Below are positions 28,840-39,370 of a stretch of 64,000 nt of DNA, one piece after another. Source of the stretch: Rappaport israeli. GTDB lineage: Bacteria > Pseudomonadota > Gammaproteobacteria > Cardiobacteriales > Cardiobacteriaceae. The notes below the pieces were generated by a model, which had not been told where the DNA came from, did not search any database, and worked only from the letters and a program-made list of their open reading frames with translations. Location of the stretch: positions 53,921 to 117,920 of the forward strand of contig NZ_LXHZ01000027.1 of NCBI RefSeq assembly GCF_001888055.1. Reading direction: 5' to 3'. Position 1 is the first letter of the stretch; each line of letters begins with the position of its first letter. A program made the position numbers and the translations under genes.

Positions 28840-30199
28840 TTGGGCAACGTATTGGACGGCGCAGGCGGTGGTTGAGGCGACGAGAGGGCGTTTGTTTGGT
28901 GAGGCATTTTGCGCAAAACGAGTGATAACAGATAGTCGAGCGGTGCAGGCAGGAGATTTATTTGTAGCGCTCAATGGGGAGAATTTTCAAGGGGTGAGAT
29001 TTGTGGAGCAGGCGCGCGCACGGGGGGCGGTGGCTGTGGTGGTAGAGCATTATCAAGCTGATTGTGCGCTGTCTCAGGTGGTGGTTGAGGATACGCTTTT
29101 GGCTTTGGGTCAGCTGGCGCATGCAAGACGGATGCAATCGACAGCAAAAGTGCTGGCTATCACGGGGACGAATGGTAAGACGTCTAGCAAAGAGATGCTA
29201 AAGGCGATTTTGAGCGCAAAAGGACAAACGCTTGCCACGCAAGGGAATTTTAATAATGCGGTGGGAATGCCGTTGACTTTGTTGCAATTAACACCTGCGC
29301 ATGAATTTGTAGTGGTGGAGATGGGGGCAAATCATGCAGGGGAAATTGCCTATTTATGCGATTTGGCACGTCCTGAGGCGGTGGCGGTAACCAATGTTTC
29401 AGAAGCGCATTTGGCTGGGTTTGGCGATTATGAAGCGGTGGTGCGTGCAAAAGAGGAAATTTATGCGCACAGCGCAGGCGTTATGGTGGTGAACTTAGAT
29501 TTGCCGTGTGCGCCGCGGTGGTTGGAGCGCTTTTCTGGGCGCGAGGTGGTGCGTTTTTCTTTGCAGGAGAAGGCGGAGATTTATGCCAGTGAAATTCAAG
29601 ACAATGGGCGTGTGTTTACGTTGTGGGTTAATGGTGTGCCTTTTGCTGTGCAATGGCAGTTAGAGGGTGTGCATAACATAAGCAATGCGTTGACGGCGTG
29701 CGCGCTAGCGTATGCGGTAGGCGTTTTAGGAGAGAAAATGGCACAGGCGCTATCGGGTTTAACGCTCAAGCAGGCGCGCTTAAGTGCTTATGAATTTGGG
29801 GTGCATCGGGTCTATGACGATACTTACAATGCCAATCCTGCGTCTTTTAAAGCAGGGATTGAGGTGATTAAAACAGCAAAGAATGCGCTGGTTATTGCTG
29901 GAGATATGGGGGAGCTTGGGGAGCATGCCGCTTATTTGCATGCGCAAGTGGGGGCATATGCGCGTGAGTGTGGTGTGGCGGGGTTTTGGTGCGTGGGCGC
30001 ATTTGCAAAAGATTATGGGCGTGGGTTTGGTGAGAAGGCGTGCGAGTTTGCCAATCAGCAGGATTTGGCGGTGGCGTTAGCGCAATTATTGCAACACCAA
30101 CAGCCTTATACGGTGTTGGTGAAAGGTTCGCGCAGTGCGAAGATGGAGCGGGTGCTGGCGTTGGCGGGCTTGGATTTTTCTGATAAGGCGGGGGAGTAG
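28832..30199 (+). CDS. murF: UDP-MurNAc-tripeptide:D-alanyl-D-alanine ligase
   Basis: Attaches D-Ala-D-Ala to complete the UDP-MurNAc pentapeptide. ATG 28832 was chosen because it is preceded by GAGGGG and gives [19 protein letters not shown]. Motifs: [16 protein letters not shown] in the UDP-binding domain, P-loop [34 protein letters not shown], and [10 protein letters not shown] near the domain 3 boundary. About 455 residues. Overlaps murE by 8 bases and precedes mraY by 2. Confidence 0.95.
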   Translation: MTDWATYWTAQAVVEATRGRLFGEAFCAKRVITDSRAVQAGDLFVALNGENFQGVRFVEQARARGAVAVVVEHYQADCALSQVVVEDTLLALGQLAHARRMQSTAKVLAITGTNGKTSSKEMLKAILSAKGQTLATQGNFNNAVGMPLTLLQLTPAHEFVVVEMGANHAGEIAYLCDLARPEAVAVTNVSEAHLAGFGDYEAVVRAKEEIYAHSAGVMVVNLDLPCAPRWLERFSGREVVRFSLQEKAEIYASEIQDNGRVFTLWVNGVPFAVQWQLEGVHNISNALTACALAYAVGVLGEKMAQALSGLTLKQARLSAYEFGVHRVYDDTYNANPASFKAGIEVIKTAKNALVIAGDMGELGEHAAYLHAQVGAYARECGVAGFWCVGAFAKDYGRGFGEKACEFANQQDLAVALAQLLQHQQPYTVLVKGSRSAKMERVLALAGLDFSDKAGE

Positions 30200-30201
30200 A
30201 G

Positions 30202-31284
30202 ATGATTTATGCGTTGACCGAATGGTTGAGTGCGTATTTTTCGCCAATAAATGCGCTGACGTATTTAACCACGCGCATTATTTTGGCTGCGTTGACGGCG
30301 TTGTTGGTTAGTATTGGCTTTGGCGGCAAGATGATTGTTTTGCTTAAGAATTTACAAATGGGGCAGTATGTGCGCGATGATGGCCCTAAAACGCATTTGG
30401 CAAAAACAGGGACGCCAACGATGGGCGGAGCGCTGGTGATTCTCAGTATTTCGCTGGCGATGTTGCTATGGGCGGATTTGACGGTGGCTTATGTGTGGGT
30501 GGTGTTGTTTGTGTTGTGGAGTTTTGGTGGGGTGGGGTGGTTGGATGATTATCGTAAGTTGGTGTTGAAAAATCCGCAGGGCTTGCGGGCAAAACATAAA
30601 TATGCGCTGTTGTCGCTAGCGGCATTGTTAACCGCGATTTGGTTGTATCTTTTGGCGGAGGATGCGGTGCAGACGACGTTATTTTTGCCGTTCTTGAAAA
30701 ATGTTTCTTGGCAGATGGAATGGTTATTTGTGCCATTGACTTATTTGGTTCTAAATGGGTCGAGCAATGCGGTTAATTTAACAGATGGTTTAGATGGGTT
30801 GGCGATTATGCCTGTGGTGTTAGTGGCAGGTGGGTTGGCGACGTTTGCTTATTTGTCGGGGCATGCTTATTTTGCGCAATATTTGCATATTCCTGCGGTT
30901 AAAGGTGCAGGTGAGGTGGCGATATTTTGTGCAGCAATTGCTGGGGCAGGGTTGGGGTTTTTGTGGTTTAACGCGCATCCTGCTTTGGTGTTTATGGGGG
31001 ATGTGGGGGCGTTGGCGCTTGGGGCGGCTTTAGGGGTGGTGGCGGTTATTATTCGTCAAGAGTTGGTTTTGGTGATTATGGGGGGGGTGTTTGTGGTGGA
31101 AACGTTGTCGGTTATCTTGCAGGTGGGGTCTTATCGTTATCGTAAAAAACGCATTTTCCGTATGGCGCCTTTGCATCATCATTTTGAGCTGATGGGCTGG
31201 CCTGAGACGCGCGTTACCATTCGGTTTTGGATTGTAACGGTGGTGCTAGTGTTGGTGGCGTTGTCTACCTTGAAATTAAGATAA
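30202..31284 (+). CDS. mraY: Phospho-MurNAc-pentapeptide transferase MraY
   Basis: Integral membrane enzyme that makes lipid I from UDP-MurNAc-pentapeptide and undecaprenyl phosphate. It has 360 residues with about ten membrane segments. Signature motifs are [20 protein letters not shown] with the catalytic Asp pair, [25 protein letters not shown] and the C-terminal HHHFELMGW. Located in the canonical place between murF and murD. Confidence 0.97.
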   Translation: MIYALTEWLSAYFSPINALTYLTTRIILAALTALLVSIGFGGKMIVLLKNLQMGQYVRDDGPKTHLAKTGTPTMGGALVILSISLAMLLWADLTVAYVWVVLFVLWSFGGVGWLDDYRKLVLKNPQGLRAKHKYALLSLAALLTAIWLYLLAEDAVQTTLFLPFLKNVSWQMEWLFVPLTYLVLNGSSNAVNLTDGLDGLAIMPVVLVAGGLATFAYLSGHAYFAQYLHIPAVKGAGEVAIFCAAIAGAGLGFLWFNAHPALVFMGDVGALALGAALGVVAVIIRQELVLVIMGGVFVVETLSVILQVGSYRYRKKRIFRMAPLHHHFELMGWPETRVTIRFWIVTVVLVLVALSTLKLR

Positions 31285-31295
31285 ATGGGGGAGTG

Positions 31296-32627
31296 ATGAA
31301 TGCACAAAAGCTGGCTAAATTAACAGCGTTAGGATTGTCTCAACCAATTGCGGTGGTGGGGATGGGGGTCTCAGGGCAGGCGGTGTTGCAGGCACTGTTG
31401 TCTGCTGGTTATGAGGCTAAGGGGGTAGATGAAAAGCGCTCAACACAGAGTATTTTGTCTCTTAATTTAGACGTTGCTGGGGCATTGGCTGAATTCAAAA
31501 CGTTGATTGTAAGTCCTGGTGTAGATAGGCGGCGACAGGCGTTAATTAGTGTTGCGAAAGAGGTGGCGATATTAAATGACGTGGAGTTATTTGCCCGTTT
31601 GGTGGATAAACCTGTGGTGGCGGTGACAGGCTCTAATGGTAAATCCACTGTGGTAACGTTGCTTTATGAAGCGCTTGGGGCGTTAGGATATAAGGCGGTG
31701 TTATGTGGGAATATTGGGCGTTCGGTGATTGAGGCGTTTTTTAGTGATGAGGCAGTGGATTATTACGTTTTGGAGTTATCGAGTTATCAGTTGGAACTTT
31801 GCCCGAGCTTGAGTCCTTTGGTGGGGGTAATTGTTAATATAACGCCTGACCATTTAGACCGCTACGAGGATTTTTCCGCCTATGCCGAGGCAAAGGGAAA
31901 TTTGGCAAGACAAGCACAGCATTTGGTGCTAAATGCAGAAGATGCGTATTGTGTGGCGCTTTCAAAGACGTTGGATAAGCCGATAGAGTGGTTTTCTTTG
32001 CAAAAAACCTCTCAAGGGGGTGGTGTGCATGAGGGGATGCTCCTTGTGGAGGGAGAAGAGATATTGCCAGTGGTGGATTTGGCGCTTAAGGGTAAGCATA
32101 ATTATGCCAATGTGTTGTGTGTGTTGTTGTCGTTGCGTGCATTGGGGTTGTCTTTTGCTGAGGCGTTGGGCGCTATTGGCACTTTTGCAGGATTGGCGCA
32201 TCGGATGCAACAGGTGGCAACGATAGGCGGTGTGCTGTGGATAGATGATTCTAAGGCGACCAATGTAGGCGCAACGGTGGCGGCTTTGGCTGGGGTGTCG
32301 GCGCCATTAATTTTGATTTTAGGCGGAGCAGGTAAAGGGCAGGATTTTTCTGAATTAGCGCAGGCGGTGGTAGAGGCAAAGGTGAAACAGGTGCTACTTA
32401 TTGGGGTTGATAATTGTGCTTTGCAAGAGGCGCTTAAGGAAAAAGCTGTGGCGTTTGTAGTGTGTCAAACGTTGGATGTGGCGGTAGCGCGTGCGCGGGA
32501 TTATGCGCAAGCAGGGGATTGGGTGTTGTTATCGCCTGCATGCGCGAGCTTAGATCAGTTTAAAAACTATCAACAGCGCGGGCTTTATTTTGCGCAGTTG
32601 GCACAAAATGGAGCGGTCGATGTATAA
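31296..32627 (+). CDS. murD: UDP-MurNAc-L-alanine:D-glutamate ligase
   Basis: Adds D-Glu to UDP-MurNAc-L-Ala. ATG 31296 has GGGGGAG just upstream. Domain order: N-terminal Rossmann-like (VVGMGVSGQAVLQALL), ATP-binding with VTGSNGKSTVVTLL and VLELSSYQLE, then the C-terminal domain with IDDSKATNVGAT and LSPACASLDQFKNYQQRG. About 443 residues, normal. The ftsW start lies within its last codons. Confidence 0.95.
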   Translation: MNAQKLAKLTALGLSQPIAVVGMGVSGQAVLQALLSAGYEAKGVDEKRSTQSILSLNLDVAGALAEFKTLIVSPGVDRRRQALISVAKEVAILNDVELFARLVDKPVVAVTGSNGKSTVVTLLYEALGALGYKAVLCGNIGRSVIEAFFSDEAVDYYVLELSSYQLELCPSLSPLVGVIVNITPDHLDRYEDFSAYAEAKGNLARQAQHLVLNAEDAYCVALSKTLDKPIEWFSLQKTSQGGGVHEGMLLVEGEEILPVVDLALKGKHNYANVLCVLLSLRALGLSFAEALGAIGTFAGLAHRMQQVATIGGVLWIDDSKATNVGATVAALAGVSAPLILILGGAGKGQDFSELAQAVVEAKVKQVLLIGVDNCALQEALKEKAVAFVVCQTLDVAVARARDYAQAGDWVLLSPACASLDQFKNYQQRGLYFAQLAQNGAVDV

Positions 32628-33831
32628 AGTGCGATTAAAACCAAAGATTTTTGACCCTGTAAGCGATTTTCGCAAAATTCAGCGTGAGGGATTAACGCGC
32701 TGGTGGAGTATGTCGTTTCCAGATGTATGGTTGATTTTTTCTTGGTTGGCGCTGTTGGCGGTTGGGTTTGTAATGGTGGCTTCTACTTCGATGACGGAAG
32801 CTATTTCTAATGGGCAATCGGCTTATTATTACATTGTGCGGCAGATGATTTTTTTGTTGTTGTCGGTGTTGTTGGTGTATGCCTTTGTTTTAATACCGAT
32901 AAAGCAGGTGCAGGACAATAGTGCGCGAGCATTGGTTGCGACGTTGACGTTACTTTTAATGTTGTATCTGCCTGGGATTGGGGTGCAGGTCAATGGCGCT
33001 AAGCGCTGGCTTAATTTAGGGCCATTTAATTTGCAGGTGGGGGAGATAGCGAAGTTGGTGATGATTATCTTTGCTGCAGATTTTCTAAAGCGCCACAATC
33101 AGTCGCTAGGAAATAGCTGGAAGCCGATGGTGAAATTATTGACGATTACGGCGATGTTGTCGGTGATTTTGATTAAACAGCCTGATTTTGGGACGACGGT
33201 GGTGATTGTGGCGACGGTGTTTGGCATGATGTTTATGGCGGAGGTGAGGCTTCGTTATTTGCTAACGATGAGTGCTTTGGCATTGGTGCTTTTGGTGATG
33301 GTGTTGCTATCGGCAGATTATCGGCGGCAGCGGTTATTTAGTTTTCTAGATCCATGGGCAAATCATTTGGATACGGGATATCAGTTGACGAATTCTTTAA
33401 TTGCTATTGGGAATGGCGGTTGGTTTGGGCGTGGGTTGGGCGAGAGTGTGCAAAAGCATCAGTTTTTGCCTGAGGCGCATACGGATTTTATTTTTTCTAT
33501 CATTACGGAGGAGCTGGGCTTGGTGGGGGCGTTTGTGGTGATGATGTTGTATGCGTTGTTGGTGTGGCGTGCGTTTGCAACTGGGCTTTTGGCAGATAAG
33601 GTGCGGATGCGCTTTTCTAGTTATTATGCTTATGGGGTGGGGCTGTGGATTGCGATTCAGGTGTTGATTAATGTGGCGGTAACCACTGGGGCGATGCCAA
33701 CAAAGGGGTTGACGTTGCCGTTAATTAGTTATGGCGGTAGTTCAATGATTATGACGTGTGTGGCGCTTGCTATTTTATTGCGCGTCGATGCGCAGGCGCG
33801 ATTTCAGGCTAAACGTGAAGGGCGGATTTAG
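32620..33831 (+). CDS. ftsW: Peptidoglycan glycosyltransferase FtsW
   Basis: SEDS-family polymerase for septal glycan strands, partner of FtsI. About 403 residues with ten membrane segments. The start at ATG 32620 has GGAG six bases upstream and overlaps the murD stop. Family motifs include NGAKRWLNLGPFNLQ, GEIAKLVMI, KQPDFGTTVVI, LPEAHTDFIFSIITEELG with the catalytic region, and the C-terminal GLTLPLISYGGSSMI. Next is murG, 3 bases later. Confidence 0.95.
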   Translation: MYKVRLKPKIFDPVSDFRKIQREGLTRWWSMSFPDVWLIFSWLALLAVGFVMVASTSMTEAISNGQSAYYYIVRQMIFLLLSVLLVYAFVLIPIKQVQDNSARALVATLTLLLMLYLPGIGVQVNGAKRWLNLGPFNLQVGEIAKLVMIIFAADFLKRHNQSLGNSWKPMVKLLTITAMLSVILIKQPDFGTTVVIVATVFGMMFMAEVRLRYLLTMSALALVLLVMVLLSADYRRQRLFSFLDPWANHLDTGYQLTNSLIAIGNGGWFGRGLGESVQKHQFLPEAHTDFIFSIITEELGLVGAFVVMMLYALLVWRAFATGLLADKVRMRFSSYYAYGVGLWIAIQVLINVAVTTGAMPTKGLTLPLISYGGSSMIMTCVALAILLRVDAQARFQAKREGRI

Positions 33832-33834
33832 GCG

Positions 33835-34922
33835 ATGGTGGCGCAGGATTTTTCAGGTAAAACGGTGGTGGTGATGGCTGGAGGCACGGGTGGGCATGTT
33901 TATCCTGCGTTGGCGTTGGCTTTGGCGTTGTCAGCGCGTGGGGCTAGGGTGCATTGGTTGGGCAATGCAGATGGTTTTGAGGCGTCTAGGGTGCGTGCAG
34001 CAGGATTTGAATTGCATGATATTGCGGTAAGAGGGTTGCGTGGAAAGGGATGGCGACGGGGATTATCTGCGCCATGGATGTTGGGGCGTGCATTTTGGAG
34101 GGCGTTTCAAGCGCTTAGGCAGGTGCAGGCGGATGTGGTGATTGGTTTTGGGGGGTTTGTGTCTGGCCCTGGAGGGGTGGCTGCGAAGGGGTTGGGGATG
34201 AAGTTGGTGGTGCATGAGCAAAATGCGCGGATGGGGTTGACGAATCGTTTATTGGCAAAGGTGGCGGATAAGGTGTGGTTGGCTGATGCGCGGGCGTGGT
34301 CTGGGGATTGGAAGAAGGCAGAGGTGGTGGGCAATCCTGTACGTGAGGCGCTGGTGTCGGTGCTCGCACCTGAGGTGCGCTTTGCTAAGCGCTCAGGGGC
34401 GATTAAGTGGTTGATTATTGGGGGAGTCAGGGCGCTGCAGTATTGAATGAATGTGTGCCAAAAGCGCTTGCGTTATTAGCGCATAAAGAGCGTCCCGAGG
34501 TGGTGCATCAATGTGGCGAGGGGGCGCTTGAGCAGACGCGAGCGCGTTATACGGCGCTGGGGGTTGAGGCGGAGGTGGTGGCTTTTGTTGAGGATATGGC
34601 GAGTGCTTATGCGCAGTGTGATTGGATGTTGGCGCGCTCGGGAGCGTTGACGGTGGCGGAGGTGGCGACGGTGGGGGTGGCGGCGGTGTTTGTGCCATTT
34701 GCTTTGGCAGTCGATGACCATCAAACGGCGAATGCGCAAACGTTGGTGGATTCTGGAGCGGCAGAGTGTGTGGCGCAGGCTGAGTTGGTGCCTGAGCGTT
34801 TGGCTGAGCTGATTAGGGCGCATAATGACCGCGGGCGCTGTTTGCAACGGGCAAAATTGGCGCGTAAGCATTCGCAGGCAGGAGCATTGGAGCGTATGCT
34901 TGAATCTTTGGAGGGGGTATGA
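33835..34922 (+). CDS. murG: UDP-GlcNAc:lipid I N-acetylglucosaminyltransferase MurG (frameshifted)
   Basis: Peripheral membrane GT-B enzyme that converts lipid I to lipid II. About 362 residues after repair. N-terminal domain: MAGGTGGHVYPALALA, then GFGGFVSGPGGVAAKGLG and HEQNARMGLTNR. One G is missing from the GGGGG run at 34420-34424; restoring it gives LIIGGSQGAAVLNECVP. The C-terminal domain has DWMLARSGALTVAEVA and DDHQTANAQTL, which bind UDP-GlcNAc. Its stop overlaps the murC start (ATGA). Confidence 0.94.
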
Positions 34923-36349
34923 ATCAGGGGTTGATGGGAGATTTTGAACCAATGGCGCTTCGTCAAATGCGACGCGTTAAGCAGATTTTTTTTGTAGGCA
35001 TTGGTGGGGTGGGAATGTGCGCTATCGCGGAGGTGATGCTAAATTTGGGGTATGCGGTGTCGGGCTCTGATTTGGCGGAGTCGGTTAATACACGGCGCTT
35101 GCAGAAATTGGGGGCGACTGTTTTTTATGGTCATGATGCAAAAAATATTGAGGATACCGATGTGGTGGTGGCGTCTTCAGCGGTTAATCGACAAAATCCT
35201 GAAATTGCTGCTGCAATGGCGCGCGGTGTGCCAGTGATTCGGCGGGCGGAGATGTTGGCGGAGTTAATGCGGTTTCGTTTTGGGATTGCTGTGGCAGGGA
35301 CGCATGGGAAAACGACGACGACGAGTTTAGTGGCTTCGGTTTTGGCTGATGCGGGATTAGACCCAACGTTTGTTATTGGGGGGGTGTTAACGGCAGTGGG
35401 CAGTAATGCGCGCTTGGGGAAGGGGCAGTATTTGGTGGCGGAGGCGGATGAGTCTGATGCGTCGTTTTTGCATTTGCAGCCGCTGATTTCGGTGATAACC
35501 AATATTGATGCTGACCATTTAGAGGCATATGGAGGGAGTTTTCATCATCTAAAGCAGGGGTTTGTGCGCTTTTTGCATAATTTGCCGTTTTATGGTTTGG
35601 CGATTGTGTGTATTGATGATGAGGGGGTGCGTTCGATTGTGCAGGAGGTGGGGCGTCCATTGGTAACGTATGGGTTTTCTGAGCAGGCGGATGTGCAGGC
35701 GGTCAATGTTCGCCAGCTGGGGTTGCAGATGCATTTTGAGGTGGTTGATAAACTTCATCAAACGCATCAGGCGATGGTGTTGAATATGCCAGGTAAGCAT
35801 AATGTGTTAAATGCTTTGGCCGCGTATGCGGTGGCGCAAGAATTGGCGGTTCCTGTGGAGGCGATTGCAGCTGGATTGGCTGAATTTAAGGGGGTGGGGC
35901 GGCGTTTTACTTATCATGGTCGGATTGAACATGCACGCGGTGGGGCGGATATTTTTGAAGATTATGGGCATCATCCTAGTGAGATTGAGGCGGTGTTGCA
36001 GGCGGCGCGTGAGGGGTTTGCGCCTAGGCGAGTGGTGGCGGTGTTTCAACCGCATCGCTATACGCGTACGCGCGATTTGTTAGATGATTTTGCGTTGGTG
36101 TTAAGTGGCTGTGATGCATTGGTGCTGTTGGATGTTTATTCGGCAGGTGAGGCATTTATTGAGGGGGCGGATTCTAAGGCGTTGGCGCGTGCCATTCGCG
36201 CACATCATCAAGTTGAGCCGATATATGTAGAGGATAAGGAAACGCTTAATGAGCGCTTGGCGTCGTTTTTGTTAGAAGATGAGGATGTGGTGATTTATTT
36301 TGGGGCAGGGGATGTGGGGCGCTTAGCAAAACAATGGGCGCAGGATTAG
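34919..36349 (+). CDS. murC: UDP-MurNAc:L-alanine ligase
   Basis: First amino acid addition in peptidoglycan precursor synthesis. The 476 residues include the N-terminal GIGGVGMCAIAEVMLNLGY dinucleotide-binding motif, VVASSAVNRQNPEI, P-loop AGTHGKTTTTSLVASV, EADESDASFL, and the C-terminal DYGHHPSEI and VFQPHRYTRTRDLLDDF. A second in-frame ATG a few codons in is possible as start. Coupled to murG by ATGA. Confidence 0.96.
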   Translation: MNQGLMGDFEPMALRQMRRVKQIFFVGIGGVGMCAIAEVMLNLGYAVSGSDLAESVNTRRLQKLGATVFYGHDAKNIEDTDVVVASSAVNRQNPEIAAAMARGVPVIRRAEMLAELMRFRFGIAVAGTHGKTTTTSLVASVLADAGLDPTFVIGGVLTAVGSNARLGKGQYLVAEADESDASFLHLQPLISVITNIDADHLEAYGGSFHHLKQGFVRFLHNLPFYGLAIVCIDDEGVRSIVQEVGRPLVTYGFSEQADVQAVNVRQLGLQMHFEVVDKLHQTHQAMVLNMPGKHNVLNALAAYAVAQELAVPVEAIAAGLAEFKGVGRRFTYHGRIEHARGGADIFEDYGHHPSEIEAVLQAAREGFAPRRVVAVFQPHRYTRTRDLLDDFALVLSGCDALVLLDVYSAGEAFIEGADSKALARAIRAHHQVEPIYVEDKETLNERLASFLLEDEDVVIYFGAGDVGRLAKQWAQD

Positions 36350-36356
36350 GAGGGAG

Positions 36357-37313
36357 ATGAATATGGTAGATGTGGGGCGCTTTGGTAAGGTGGTGGTGTT
36401 GTATGGTGGGGATTCGGCTGAGCGGGCGGTGTCGCTTAATAGTGGGCAGGCGGTGTATGAGGCGTTGAAAAATCAGGGGGTAGAGGCGCATTTATTGGAT
36501 TCTAGGGATAAAATTGCGGTGATGCGTTTGCAAGAGCAAGGCTTTGCGCGGGCGTTTATCGCTTTGCATGGGCGTGGGGGGGAAGATGGACAAATGCAGG
36601 CGCTATTAAAATGGCAGGGGTTGCCTTATACAGGGAGTGGGGTGTTGGCGTGTGCGCTGGCGATGGATAAGGTGATGACTAAGCGGTTATGGTCGGGGTA
36701 TGGGTTGCCTGTTGCGCCTGAGTGTGTGCTGAGTGAAGAAATGGATTATGCGATGTTGTGCGCGCGCTTGGGTGCGGAGGTTTTGGCGGTAAAACCAGCG
36801 TTGGAAGGCTCAAGTGTGGGGGTGAGTCGGGTGAGCTCACAACAAGAGTTTTTGCCTGCAATAGAGAAGGCTGGCGGTGTAACTGAGAAAATTATGGTTG
36901 AACCATGGATTGTAGGGCGTGAGTTGACATGTGTGGTGTTGGCAGGCAAGGCGTTACCTATCATCGAGATTCGCGCGGCGCAGGAATTTGAATTTTATGA
37001 TTTTCAGGCAAAATATGAGGCAGATAATACGGGGTATTTTTGTCCTGCGCCTTTAGAGGAGGCGGTGGCGCTACATGTGCAGGAATTAGCTGTGGCGGCC
37101 TTTGAGGCAGTGGGAGGGAAAGGTTGGGGGCGAGTGGATTTTATGCTGGATGAGAATAATCGTCCGTGGTTGTTGGAGGTGAATATGGTGCCAGGAATGA
37201 CTTCACATTCTTTGGTGCCGCTTGCTGCGCGTGCGGTGGGGATGTCGTTTGAGGCGTTGGTGTTAGCGCTTCTTGAGCAGACGCTGGATAAGGATGTAGA
37301 CCATTATGATTAA
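36357..37313 (+). CDS. ddl: D-alanine:D-alanine ligase
   Basis: ATP-grasp enzyme making D-Ala-D-Ala for MurF; DdlB type by position between murC and ftsQ. The 318 residues contain VVLYGGDSAERAVSLNSG, ALHGRGGEDGQMQALL, the omega-loop region KPALEGSSVGVSRV and the metal/ATP-binding LLEVNMVPGMTSHSLVP. The ftsQ start overlaps the last 8 bases. Two nearby ATGs at 36357 and 36363 are both possible starts; the preceding AGGAGG fits either. Confidence 0.95.
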   Translation: MNMVDVGRFGKVVVLYGGDSAERAVSLNSGQAVYEALKNQGVEAHLLDSRDKIAVMRLQEQGFARAFIALHGRGGEDGQMQALLKWQGLPYTGSGVLACALAMDKVMTKRLWSGYGLPVAPECVLSEEMDYAMLCARLGAEVLAVKPALEGSSVGVSRVSSQQEFLPAIEKAGGVTEKIMVEPWIVGRELTCVVLAGKALPIIEIRAAQEFEFYDFQAKYEADNTGYFCPAPLEEAVALHVQELAVAAFEAVGGKGWGRVDFMLDENNRPWLLEVNMVPGMTSHSLVPLAARAVGMSFEALVLALLEQTLDKDVDHYD

Positions 37314-38091
37314 GCTGGGGCGACGTCGCTCGGTTAGTCGGGCGCGCGATAGGCATACATTGTGGGATAGGTTGTCGTGGTTGGTCGAGGGGGTCATGCT
37401 TGTTACGGTGTTGGTGGCGCTGGTGCTTTTGTTGGCGGTAAGTTATCGCCGTGTTACACAGGAGGCGTTTTTTCCTATTGAGCGGATTTTGTTGGAACAG
37501 CCTTTGGTTTATGGTGATGCGCAGGCGCTTTTAAAGGTGTTTCGGGATAATAAGGTGTTGGATTTAACCCATTTGGATGCAAAACAATTGACTGAAAAGA
37601 TGGAGGAGATTAGTTGGGTTGAAAGTGCTTCGGTGGAGAAAAAATGGTTAAGCTCGATTGTGGTGGATGTGGTGGAGCGTATTCCTGTGGTGCGCTGGGG
37701 TGAACATAGATATCTTGACCCCGACGGGGTGGTATTTACCTTGCCTGAAAATCCTGCTTTGCAGGCGTTATTTAAGGTGCAAGGCCCTGAAGGCTATGAA
37801 AAGGTCGTATTAGAACATTATCGAATTTTTGAACCATGGCTTTTAAGCTATGGGATTGCGATTGAGTCGGTTACTTTGGATTCGCGTTTGATTTGGCATG
37901 TGCGAATTGAAAATGGCGTAGATGTGGTTTTGGGGCGTCATGATTTAAATCAGCGCTTGAAAAAACTGGTATTGGCGTATGAACGAATTATTAAGACTCA
38001 AGCGCCTTATATTGAAAAAGTGGATTTGCGCTATCACGATGGGTTTTCAATTTATTGGAAAAAAGGCGTAAAACCACAGTTGGGACATTAG
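37306..38091 (+). CDS. ftsQ: Cell division protein FtsQ
   Basis: Bitopic division protein that anchors FtsL-FtsB. The 261 residues have a basic cytoplasmic N terminus (KLGRRRSVSRARDRHTLWDR), one membrane segment (VMLVTVLVALVLLLAVSY) and a periplasmic POTRA domain (FPIERILLEQPLVYGDAQAL) followed by the beta domain with WVESASVEKKWLSSIVVDVVERIPVVRWG split over two conserved strands. Position between ddl and ftsA supports the call. Confidence 0.93.
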   Translation: MIKLGRRRSVSRARDRHTLWDRLSWLVEGVMLVTVLVALVLLLAVSYRRVTQEAFFPIERILLEQPLVYGDAQALLKVFRDNKVLDLTHLDAKQLTEKMEEISWVESASVEKKWLSSIVVDVVERIPVVRWGEHRYLDPDGVVFTLPENPALQALFKVQGPEGYEKVVLEHYRIFEPWLLSYGIAIESVTLDSRLIWHVRIENGVDVVLGRHDLNQRLKKLVLAYERIIKTQAPYIEKVDLRYHDGFSIYWKKGVKPQLGH

Positions 38092-38137
38092 ATAAATCGT
38101 TGCGTATAAGCGTAAATAAAAAATTAGGGTCTATAGT

Positions 38138-39349
38138 ATGAAAGATGAATTTGTGCGCGTGGCTTTGGATGTGGGGAGTCATGGGGTGCGGGTGATGATT
38201 AGTTATTTGGAAGAGGGGCGACCGTTGGAGGTTATTGCGCTGGGCGATGCGCAAAGCAGAGGGTTTAAAAATGGCGCTGTGGTGGGGATTGAGCAAGCGA
38301 GTGCGGCCATTGAAGAGGCAATTGCTGAGGCGGAAAAAATTGCGCGTTTGAAGGTGCATTTGGTAGATGTGGCGGTGGGCTCTAGGCAGACTATCGCGAT
38401 GAATACACAGGCGCATTTGGCGATTAAATCGGGAAAAATTAGTCGTCAGGAGAAAATTCATGCAATTTGTCAGGCTAGGGATAAAGGATTGGAGGGACGC
38501 GCTTGTGTGCATGCGTTGGTGCAAACGTATGTGGTTGATGAGCATAGTGGAATTGTTGACCCTGTCGGTATGGCTGCTGATGCTCTTGAGGCGTATGTGC
38601 ATGTGGTGTCGATGGAGACGTGGCAACGTAGGAATTTATTGCAGTGTGTGCAAAATGCTGGGGTGGAGGTGGGGCGGTTGGTGTTTAAAGGCGTGGCGGT
38701 GTCTTATGCTGCGCTGACACCAGCAGAGCGTGATTTGGGGGTGTGTGTGGTGGATATTGGCGCGGATACAATGACTTACACAGTGTGGAGGGCGAATTGT
38801 CCTTTATATAGCAATGTGGTTGAGCTTGGTGGGGAGATAATTTCTAGTGAGTTGGCGCTTACTTTAAAAACTCCACGACAATTTGCCGAAGCATTAAAGA
38901 TAGAAAAAGGTGTGGCGCTGGCGGCGCTGTTGCAAGAGCATATGTTGGAAATTTCTAGTGTGGGTTTGCGTGATAATCGTTTGGTTGAAGCGCAGGAGGT
39001 GGTGGATTGTATAGCCAGTGGTTATGTGAAGATGTTGAAATATTTGCGTTATGACCTTGAGCAGGCTGGGTTTTATCATTTACTGCCTGCAGGGTTTGTA
39101 TTTTGTGGAGGCGCGGTGCAAATGCGTGGTTTTGAGCAGTTGGCGCGCGATTTTCTACAAACGCCAGTACGGGTAGCCTATCCTGAAAAAATTCATGGTT
39201 TACCTGAATTCTGGCAAGGAAATCCTGCTTTACATACCGTGTTAGGAATAGCTGCTTTACAGGCACAACCCCTTGAGAATTACGCGCTAGAAAATAGCAA
39301 AAAACACAGTATAATAACGCGCTTTAAAGATTTTATGCGTGCGCTCTAA
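38138..39349 (+). CDS. ftsA: Cell division protein FtsA
   Basis: Actin-like protein that tethers FtsZ to the membrane. The 403 residues begin ALDVGSHGVRVMISYL (phosphate 1 motif); VVDIGADTMTYTVW is phosphate 2, and VFCGGAVQMRGFEQLA is the adenosine motif. The 1C domain and the C-terminal amphipathic helix (TRFKDFMRAL) are present; the helix is short, as usual. It follows ftsQ after 46 bases and precedes ftsZ by 21. Confidence 0.95.
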   Translation: MKDEFVRVALDVGSHGVRVMISYLEEGRPLEVIALGDAQSRGFKNGAVVGIEQASAAIEEAIAEAEKIARLKVHLVDVAVGSRQTIAMNTQAHLAIKSGKISRQEKIHAICQARDKGLEGRACVHALVQTYVVDEHSGIVDPVGMAADALEAYVHVVSMETWQRRNLLQCVQNAGVEVGRLVFKGVAVSYAALTPAERDLGVCVVDIGADTMTYTVWRANCPLYSNVVELGGEIISSELALTLKTPRQFAEALKIEKGVALAALLQEHMLEISSVGLRDNRLVEAQEVVDCIASGYVKMLKYLRYDLEQAGFYHLLPAGFVFCGGAVQMRGFEQLARDFLQTPVRVAYPEKIHGLPEFWQGNPALHTVLGIAALQAQPLENYALENSKKHSIITRFKDFMRAL

Positions 39350-39370
39350 TTTGATTGACTTGAGGTTTAC

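Noticed and set aside
34115-34698. Long antisense frames rich in Pro opposite murG
   Set aside because: They are complements of Gly/Val/Ala codons (GGT, GTG, GCG) in murG, which has full conserved motifs on the plus strand.
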